From Neurospora tetraspora (taxonomy: Eukaryota > Ascomycota > Sordariomycetes > Sordariales > Sordariaceae), in assembly GCF_033439725.1 (NCBI RefSeq), contig NW_026944393.1:186001-250000 (forward strand): a stretch of DNA of 64,000 nucleotides. The letters run 5' to 3'. Position 1 is the first letter of the stretch. Every line of letters begins with the position of its first letter. The position numbers and the translations under genes are program-made. Positions 56,854 through 64,000 of the stretch are shown here, one piece after another. The notes under the pieces are model-generated. The model searched no databases. It was not told the origin of the DNA and saw only the letters and a program-made list of their open reading frames with translations.

Positions 56854-59800
56854 TCAGAATGGTTTGTATGAGATTTGGCGGGAAATTCTCTTGGGGTTGA
56901 AACCCCCGGATGCCGCAAGCTCGTCCATGTCATTGCGTACCGCCCGATCCATGGGCTTCAAACCCAAGAGCCGAAACACTTCATTCACTAACTTCGTCGA
57001 GCTGACGTTCGTGCGTCCATCAACCTCGAAGAGTTTTGCCAGATTGACATAACCCGACTCGTCATCTTTCAGCTTCTTGAACAACTCGTGCATGAGCTGT
57101 GAAGCAGTCAATTTGGGCTTGAGCCGGTCGAGGCGGATGCCATCCTTCTTGAAGCAGTAAAGTACGAGTGCAGCTACACCAGCAGCCACGGCTGTGGCGA
57201 CTGAGTTACCCCCGTCTTTGATATGCTCGAGTACGTACTCGCTGGGGAAGACATAATCCGTCTTTTCTTTCGTGACGTACTTCTGCGCATGACAGAGGAA
57301 AGTAGCGGCACCAATCCTGCGAGACTGCGCGCACTCAGCTGGATAGTAACGGATGTCGTCCGGGTCGTTGAACCTAGTGTCCCTGGCAGCACAATACATG
57401 ATCGACTTGCAGTTGGCATCACCCAACAATTTGTTGAGCTTCTGGGCGGCATCATTCACCTTATCAGTGGCGACCTTGAAACTCCCACTCATGGAAATGA
57501 TGTCGACTTCGCCATCGATCGCCCATTCGACTGCCTGTGTATGTAACGTGCAAAGTTAGTTCGCAACTGGTACCTGGTAAGGAGGAAACCATGAGATGAT
57601 GCGGCATAGGAAACACGTACAGCTGCCGATTGCTCTGGACTGAATGCAAATTCCGTGAGTCTGAGAGCGGAATTCTTCTGGCTGTCGATCTTGGCAACAT
57701 GGATTTCCACGAAGGGGCAAATGCTGGATATGATCCACGCCATCTTACTGCCGTGCCCACCCGTTGATGTATAAAACGGTTCCCGCTCATCTTCGGGCGA
57801 GTTAGGGGGGAACCCGTTACGTGCAAGATAGGTGCCTATATTCTTATACGCAGGGTCCACGCCGTCATCCAACAGAGCCACCTTGATGAAAGGAGGATTC
57901 CGTTTGCCATCGGCCGCGTTAAAGAGTTTCAAGCCAAACCACGTGGCGACTTCAAAGCCAGGGTCTTTTCTGCGATAACATCAGATATGTTGCTTGTTGA
58001 AGGCCACGCGGCCTTTCGTCTGGATGCTTGGGTACTTACGGTGAATCGGCTGCGAAGCTGTGAGCATTATGATCCCCTGAGAACCTATTGCCCGAGTCGC
58101 CCAGTCCAACTATGTCCGTTTCGACTTCCGGAGCTACTGTGTCCTCCGTTGCTTCTTTTTTTGCCGCCTTTTTGTCAAGATCGATGCGGTCAGCCTGAAG
58201 CCATGATGACAACACGCCTGAAGTCAACAGCCTCTTGAGTATGTCCTCTGACCCGGGCGTGGTGCGAAGTCCTTCCTGAGTGGACTGGATCAGTTTTTTT
58301 AACTCTAGAGTCTCTCGCTTCTTGCACCGGTCCTCGTTGAGCAGCCGGTACTGCTCCAGGAGATTCTTCTTAAATTCCTCAAGATTGGCTTTGGTTCGTT
58401 TGTCGCTATCGAGCCCCTGGATAATGCAGTAATTGAGAGCCGTCAGCATAGATTTCACTTATCATTTTGGGTTTCAGTTTCAGACCACGAACCTTGTTGA
58501 CCGTTACATGGACCCTTCTCAGCTAAAACCAGGCAAGTGTCAGACAAATATTCTTGGTGAGTTTTCTATTACCAGTGCCTCTTGGGCGACGTACCTCGCG
58601 TAATTTGACGAGACCATTTTGATCGGACCAATGCCGAAGCACAGCGTTCATCCCGCTCGAATGAAGACGGAGGTCTATGACATTTTTCGCCTTTTGGATG
58701 GTGGAAATAGACATGTCAGGCTTATCCCACTCCAAGAATCGAATTTCATCCATGTACCCGAGGCACTTTCGACTGTGTCTTCATTGCATGATCGCTGGGG
58801 GTGGTCTTTTACCACCAACTTCAGGATCTTTGTGACTTCCTTCTTTTCTTTCAACCAGCGGAAAACCTCGACGAGATTGGCCGCGTCATGATCGTGCTCT
58901 TGATCAGATAAGCATGCATCGTCGGGGCTGTCTGGTTGGAGGCTAAGCTCAACGACGGCAAGCCGAGATTCAAAATCCAGAAAGTTGAAGTTCTTGGTAG
59001 TTTCAGCTGTGACGCGATTTTTGAGTCGGAACGTCCCGTGTTTTCGGTCTTGGCCTATGTTTTGGCATTCAGCAGCGCCCTAAGAATTGGATATTGAGTG
59101 GTGGTGTGGTTTATACTTACGTTTGTTGCGATTCCCAGCTTTCTTGATGTCTTGGAAGAAAAACCGAGTAATGCACGGATAGTCCGCCGTCAGCTTGTAT
59201 AACCTGTCCTCCAGATAAGTGACCGCCTTGTCTGAATTTTTGCAAACGTAGTCCCAAACATCCTTGTGACTTCCAGTTGTCGACTCAGGGCGTTCCTTTT
59301 GAGCATCACTTCCCTTCTCTTGGCCATCGCGGCCTTTGCTATCCTTCGATCTTTGGCTCTTGGTGGCGTATCCTGTGGTTGTCTTCTCCTCCGCAGGGCT
59401 GGACTTTTCATTGATTCTCCCGTTGGCGTTCTCAGCAGTTGATGCTTTCTTTTCAGCTTTCCTTCTCTCAGTGATTTCCTCCCTTGTTGCCCAATGGAAC
59501 GAGTAAGGGGACCGTCCCGTGGAGTTGTGCTGTGTCAAAACCTCCGGAGCTCCTTTTAGCAAGGCCACCATGAGCGCTGCCATGGAACTAAAATCTGGAA
59601 GCTTTTCGTTGGCTTGTTTGTTCTTGTGACATGTGAGACACAACTTATTGTGTGGAGAAGCAGTTGTAGGCCCTGGAGATGGGCCTTTATGTTCGAGACA
59701 AGGAATGGTCCTCCTGGCAAAGTTCTTGAAATGCAGTAAGTCGTGCAATGGTGTGTTCCCGTCCGAATCTGGATCTTCTGAATTGCGCCCTTGTTCCAGA

Positions 59801-60465
59801 GCATTCGGTGTTGAGTCCGCTTTGACAAAGCCAATGATCTTCTTGGCGTCGTGTATGTTGTTTCTTATGAGGAGGTGGACGCAGTTCTCGCCTTTAGCGT
59901 TCGTCTTTGCGATCGCTTCACTTGGGTCTTGCACCAGTTTACATATCAGACTCGTCAGACCCTTACATTGATCGCGCTCTCCTTCGGCGGCTATGGCTCT
60001 ATGCAGCAAGGGGGTGTTGTCTTCCGATCTGCAAAATTGGCTGGGATCTTGTTCCAAGATAAGCGTGAGAAGGAACTCCGTGATACGCAGGTCTGTACTG
60101 CTGGCGCTCTTGATGACTTGATGAATGAAAGACTTTTCTGAAGGCTCATGGCCACCATTTGAAGCCTCGATGCTGAGACGCTGTTTGATCATAGACATGT
60201 AGAGATCCCTTCGGTGCTGCAGTCTCTTGTCTTTCTCTGACTTTGCTAGGTCTCCGTCCTGCGGTTTCTCGGTTCTGGGCAACGTGAGGATTTCGTTAAG
60301 CATATCATGCAGTTCATTGTCGTGTGTAGCCTCCCACCAGGGGTCTGGTATTGAATCTCGAGGCCCTGACACATCATCCTCAACACCATTGCTGTGAACT
60401 TGTGTAGTGTCGACCTCGTTATCGCTGTCCGCCCACAAATCATCTTCCGAGTCCGACTTCTCCAT
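56854..60465 (-). CDS. Ankyrin-repeat protein with C-terminal subtilisin-like (S8) peptidase domain
   Basis: Six exons are read: 60465-59121, 59054-58595, 58522-58493 (30 nt), 58416-58040, 57969-57621 and 57534-56854, giving about 1,065-1,080 aa. The start is MEKSDSEDDLWADSD. Residues about 150-290 hold ankyrin-type repeats (EDNTPLLHRAIAAEG, GENCVHLLIRNN, DGNTPLHDLLHF). A charged linker follows, then a region with KNVIDLRLHSSGMNAVLRHWSD, shared with a fungal ankyrin-S8 family as I recall it. A helical stretch precedes a subtilase domain with catalytic Asp (VALLDDGVDP), His (STGGHGSKMAW) and Ser (DGGNSVATAVAAG). No signal peptide, so it is intracellular. Exon 2 changes frame near 58.76 kb (around GTCGAAAGTGCC). 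Either a 47-nt intron (from the GTAAAA near 58.81 kb) or one missing base in an A run explains it. S8 domains serve as effectors in some fungal NLR-type proteins; a comparable role here is inference. Confidence 0.8.
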
Positions 60466-62992
60466 CTTGAGCGTTGGCAAGAGCGACCAGGTAGTGTTCG
60501 GTCGTCAAAGAGAGTAAATGGCGCTGGGTGTAAGACAGGTAATGAACCTGCTTAGATCAGGTTTGGTGTTTCTCGTCTTCGGATGGGAGTTTGTGTTGGA
60601 TGGATGTAGAAGCAACGGAAGTCAAGGTGCCCAAACAAATTTTAACTACACGCCAAAGACGACATCGAGAGGCAACGGCGCAAGCGTAAAGGACGGCCGG
60701 GAAGGCAGGTTCAACACACGACATTGCTCACTCGGATGGTCCTGCTTGAATAGGTGCGCTAGACCCCTTCATTTCCCATCTTCCATTCGAGTAGAACCGT
60801 TACCTTGATGCGGGGTTTGAGGCGTCTCGCAATACATGTATGTACTGCAGGGTGGTTGGTCGGGTCATCGGATGACTGATTCCTGAACATCGTGCTTCTA
60901 CCCAACTGCATGTTGTGTAGTACAATGCATACAAATTTCGTCTTCTTATCTCGGCTATCAACCCATCATCCGTCTAGAAACGCATTCACGTCTGAGTGGA
61001 GGCGAGGTGCAGTGTGGTTCAGTTTGTGACTTATCATTCCTGGGTTTTGTCTCTTTCCAATGAACTCAGTGCCTCTCGTTTCGGAAGGAGCCCTCCAGCC
61101 TCTTTGAACGTTGATATCAGCAATTTCCGCCGTGGCCTTGGTAATGTCTGACGAGTGATGACACCTGCCCACCTGGAGTACGGAAAGGAGGGGTAGGAAC
61201 TGCCGAGTAGACCGGAGCACAAGCGGCTGAATCTTTCCCAGCTGTCAACCCCGATGTGTACGTCGCTGATTCCTTCCAGTTTCGCAGAAAGGCAGCTGAC
61301 GACGTCTCATCAACGCGAGACCTCTTTCCTTCCGGTCATGCATGTTGCTACCCCTGCGATTTTTCCCAAGGACCATGTCTTCTCGGCGGATGAAGGAAAA
61401 GTACCATTAACAGAGAACTTTATCTTCCTTTCACTCTCTTCCCCATGATTTGAGCGAATAAGTTCCAAGGCATCTAGCTTTACTTCACGCTTCAAGTGTA
61501 ATTTCTTCTCCCGCTTACTGCATGTGGTAGGTAATGACCGTGATGTAGTGTGACATACTGATAAGGGAACTCGACGCTGTCTCAATCTCATATCTAGAGG
61601 TACCGCTGAGAAGGAACTGGAAACCTGACAACCTCACCAAAAGATGCTCATTTGTAGTTCTAGGCTAAAGAACAGTATCGTGAGTATTCTGAACGCTCCG
61701 GACATCGACTTCACAAAGAATCCGAGTGGCTACTTGGTAATTGGGGACTGTACTTTGGATGCTTGAGCAGACTTGTGCCTGATGTTCTGTACTGTTCCGG
61801 ATCAGTAACGTCCAGTATGTTGGATGCCAGATTATTTTTCTTTGTGCTTGATGGCGACTTCCTCGAAGAATGGCCGTTGCCCCCCCTCGTGGGACGTGAT
61901 CATCTATGTTCTAACGGCGGCGTCTACGGCAGGCGGACCTGGCGGCTAGGGGTGATTGCATGCTTTGTGAATGGGGGTAGATGGCATATTTTCAATCGAA
62001 ATCCGACACTCAGATCAATAGAAGTAGGTTATCAAGTGAGGATGATGACGAGTTGCGCAGAGCGCGCTTGCAGTCAGGGTGTGAACCCCTCGAGGGTCGT
62101 CGTTCCTTCCCCCTTTATGATTGTTTACTTTGGGTGGGGCTTCCAAGGATGCCACAAGAAGCGCCCAACTGCCACTGGTTTCTTTTTTTCCCGGTCAAAC
62201 TCGTCCTATTCAGGTCTCGAAACACAAGCATCATGAGCACTCTGGCAGCGGCTGATCAATAACACCGGACTGAGTACTTGTTTCTGCGTCCAAAACTATT
62301 GTTTTCATCTTTAGATCGGTGCAAAGGTGGTCCAGAAGTAGGTTAGCGAATTCCTGTCGGTACCTTAGTTGGAAAATCCCGGTTTTCCACCCACTGTAAG
62401 CCCCTGTAAGGCCCTTCCTTCCTTTGTGCTGAATTCGCTTCGCTTGCTCATCGACGTTTCCTTTTTTGCACAGTCACCAATCACCCGAAATGCTGCCAGA
62501 ATTGCGGAGGAATTGAAGGAAGGTACAGGCTTTCATTTAGAGGAGTTGCACCATTGCAAGAGCTTGAGAAGGTGGTTAAATCGAGGAGTGACGAATGTGA
62601 CTTTTGCCATTTGTTCGTGATTTCCGTGAGTGGTAGTACAGCGGTTCGTCTCAGCCACAAGAAAGATAAGCCAACTATGCGATAAGCGGCCAACGTACAT
62701 AATACTTAGCAAGCAGGCCGACCGACCTCCGCAGTTGCTTTAATTCTTTGTACAGATGCCACTAGCCACATCCAACGAAGATCATCCCAAGTCCACTCTT
62801 TTTTTCCGGCGGGGCAGGCAACTTGTCCGATTCGTCAATTCGCCATGAACCGATTCTCATCTTGATGCTGCCACGGCTTCTCTTCTCATCAACAACGACT
62901 CGCTCGATCGCTTTGTCGATTCATAACAAGCGCTCGACCCTGAATAAACTTCAATCTAACATGTCCGGGAAACCGGACATGCCATCGTGACC
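60466..62992. other. Intergenic region, no gene supported
   Basis: 2.5 kb between two divergent genes. No coding signal beyond random frames was found. The right end has CTCATCAAC/CTCGATCG-rich leader-like sequence and an upstream ORF at 62961. Confidence 0.45.
62961..62990 (+). promoter_or_regulatory. Short upstream ORF (9 codons) in the leader of the last gene
   Basis: ATG TCC ... TCG TGA encodes MSGKPDMPS and stops two bases before the main ATG at 62993. Such close spacing could lower translation of the main frame or allow reinitiation. Whether it lies in the transcript is not known. Confidence 0.5.
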
Positions 62993-64000
62993 ATGGTTGC
63001 CTCGGGCCTCTGCCGCGTGGCGGCGACTGCACGCGTACGGCGACCAGCATCATGGGTCACCTTCAAGTCGGCCGTTATCGTCCACCATCCTCTTCGCCAT
63101 CACCTGGCCCATCGCATCCGCATTCACCCTCACCACCGCGAGTTTCTCCGCCCAACAACGGCTTCTTCTGCTCCACAACTGGCCGTGACGGAACAACCAG
63201 ACCGTCTGGCCCTTGAAGCTCCGCCCTGCTTGCCATCCCGATCACTTAAGGCAAAAAAGTGGCGAAAAATCCGAGATGCTACAAGTAAGGCTCTGGAGTG
63301 CCTCACTGATATAAACAAAACTCAACAAGATATTCAAGAGGCTCTCCAAGTCCTGGTCCGTACGTACAATTCAGTATCTGGGTTCTACACAGACATCAAG
63401 GTCCATACAACCGCGTACAGAGACTTTGCAGCTTGTCGTACCGCCGTGGACATCGCCGGATCTGCGGTAGAGGCCCGGGAAGCCCTGTGGGAAGCCGATG
63501 TCAATTTAAAGGAGGCGCAAAAGGAGCTAGACCTTGCCTTGGCTCCAGGAGCGGATGCCCAGGATGTAGAACTCAAAGCCGAGCAGGTCAGAACCTGCGA
63601 AGCTGCGCGTACGGCGCGTGAAAAAGAATTCAGAGAGGCCAACGAGGCAGTCCTAGAGTCATCGGGGATTTTCCTCAACACACCACATCCACAGACGCGC
63701 AAACAAGCGGAGATTAAGAGGGAGGACTATGAGTGGATGCTTCGTGCCGTTGAGGAGATACTAAAGTATCGTGATTGGTTATATATGAAAGCTAAGCAAC
63801 TCCGCGCCGCCTCCATTGCTGCAGACAAACTCAACCGTTCCTGTGAAGCAGGGAAAGAAACGGCAGCGACGCCAATCGAGCAATCGGCAAACGAGCAGAT
63901 AGAGCAACCGGCCGAGGCAGAGCAACACAATGACATGGAAAACGTCAGAGAGCGACCTACACCAATCGAAGAGTATGAAGACGAGCCCGAGCGAGTCAAA
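62993..64000 (+). CDS. Coiled-coil protein with basic N-terminal leader (3' end outside window)
   Basis: An open frame of 336 codons from the ATG at 62993 (context GTGACCATGG) that is still open at the window edge, so the gene is partial. Residues 1-60 (MVASGLCRVAATARVRRPAS...) are rich in Arg, His, Ala and Ser with almost no acidic residues, like a mitochondrial presequence. From about residue 85 the chain is strongly helical with coiled-coil character (KALECLTDINKTQQDIQEAL, WEADVNLKEAQKELDLAL, EQVRTCEAARTAREKEFREA). It ends acidic and Glu/Pro-rich (TPIEQSANEQIEQPAEAEQ). I do not recognise the family. The mitochondrial location is inferred from composition alone. A 9-codon upstream ORF precedes it. 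Confidence 0.7.
   Translation, partial: MVASGLCRVAATARVRRPASWVTFKSAVIVHHPLRHHLAHRIRIHPHHREFLRPTTASSAPQLAVTEQPDRLALEAPPCLPSRSLKAKKWRKIRDATSKALECLTDINKTQQDIQEALQVLVRTYNSVSGFYTDIKVHTTAYRDFAACRTAVDIAGSAVEAREALWEADVNLKEAQKELDLALAPGADAQDVELKAEQVRTCEAARTAREKEFREANEAVLESSGIFLNTPHPQTRKQAEIKREDYEWMLRAVEEILKYRDWLYMKAKQLRAASIAADKLNRSCEAGKETAATPIEQSANEQIEQPAEAEQHNDMENVRERPTPIEEYEDEPERVK

Overview
The window looks like nuclear DNA of a filamentous ascomycete, most likely Neurospora or a close Sordariales relative. Genes are well spaced and carry short introns (about 47-127 nt) with CTAAC-type branch sites. The repeats are almost all TpA-rich and full of C-to-T/G-to-A changes, which is the footprint of repeat-induced point mutation (RIP). 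No rRNA, tRNA or CRISPR was seen.

Layout. 0-16 kb holds six dispersed genes: a secreted Cys-containing protein (-), a GTT1-like glutathione transferase (+), a secreted DUF8021-like protein (-), a 66-aa Cys protein (+), a Rossmann-fold protein (-) and a mannosyl-3-phosphoglycerate synthase (-). 18.67-23.59 kb is copy 1 of a RIP-damaged DNA transposon with terminal inverted repeats. 28-40 kb holds a CCCH zinc-finger/nuclease-like protein (-), a hypothetical gene (+), a secreted amidohydrolase (-) and a RING protein with three SUMO-interaction motifs (-). 40.82-52.42 kb is copy 2 of the same transposon in the opposite orientation. It is split by a 7.1-kb Tad-like LINE with an 18-bp target duplication. 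53-60.5 kb holds PRP19 (-), a PhzF-family protein (-) and a six-exon ankyrin-subtilase gene (-). The right edge enters a coiled-coil protein gene (+) that has a 9-residue upstream ORF ending 2 nt before its start.

Repeat history. The two transposon copies have the same two-gene plan: a Tc1/mariner-type DDE transposase at one end and a convergent Lys/Ala-rich, Cys-cluster protein at the other. The LINE entered copy 2 before or during RIP. At least two short solo LTRs, with perfect 5-bp target duplications and little RIP, landed later, one in copy 1 and one inside the LINE. The 17 kb between the copies is therefore flanked by inverted repeats.

The genes do not form an operon or an obvious biosynthetic cluster. 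The most interesting items are the ankyrin-subtilase protein, the likely SUMO-targeted ubiquitin ligase, the compatible-solute synthase, and the two-gene transposon with its layered insertions. Exon boundaries are my own reading from splice motifs and frame; none was tested against transcripts.
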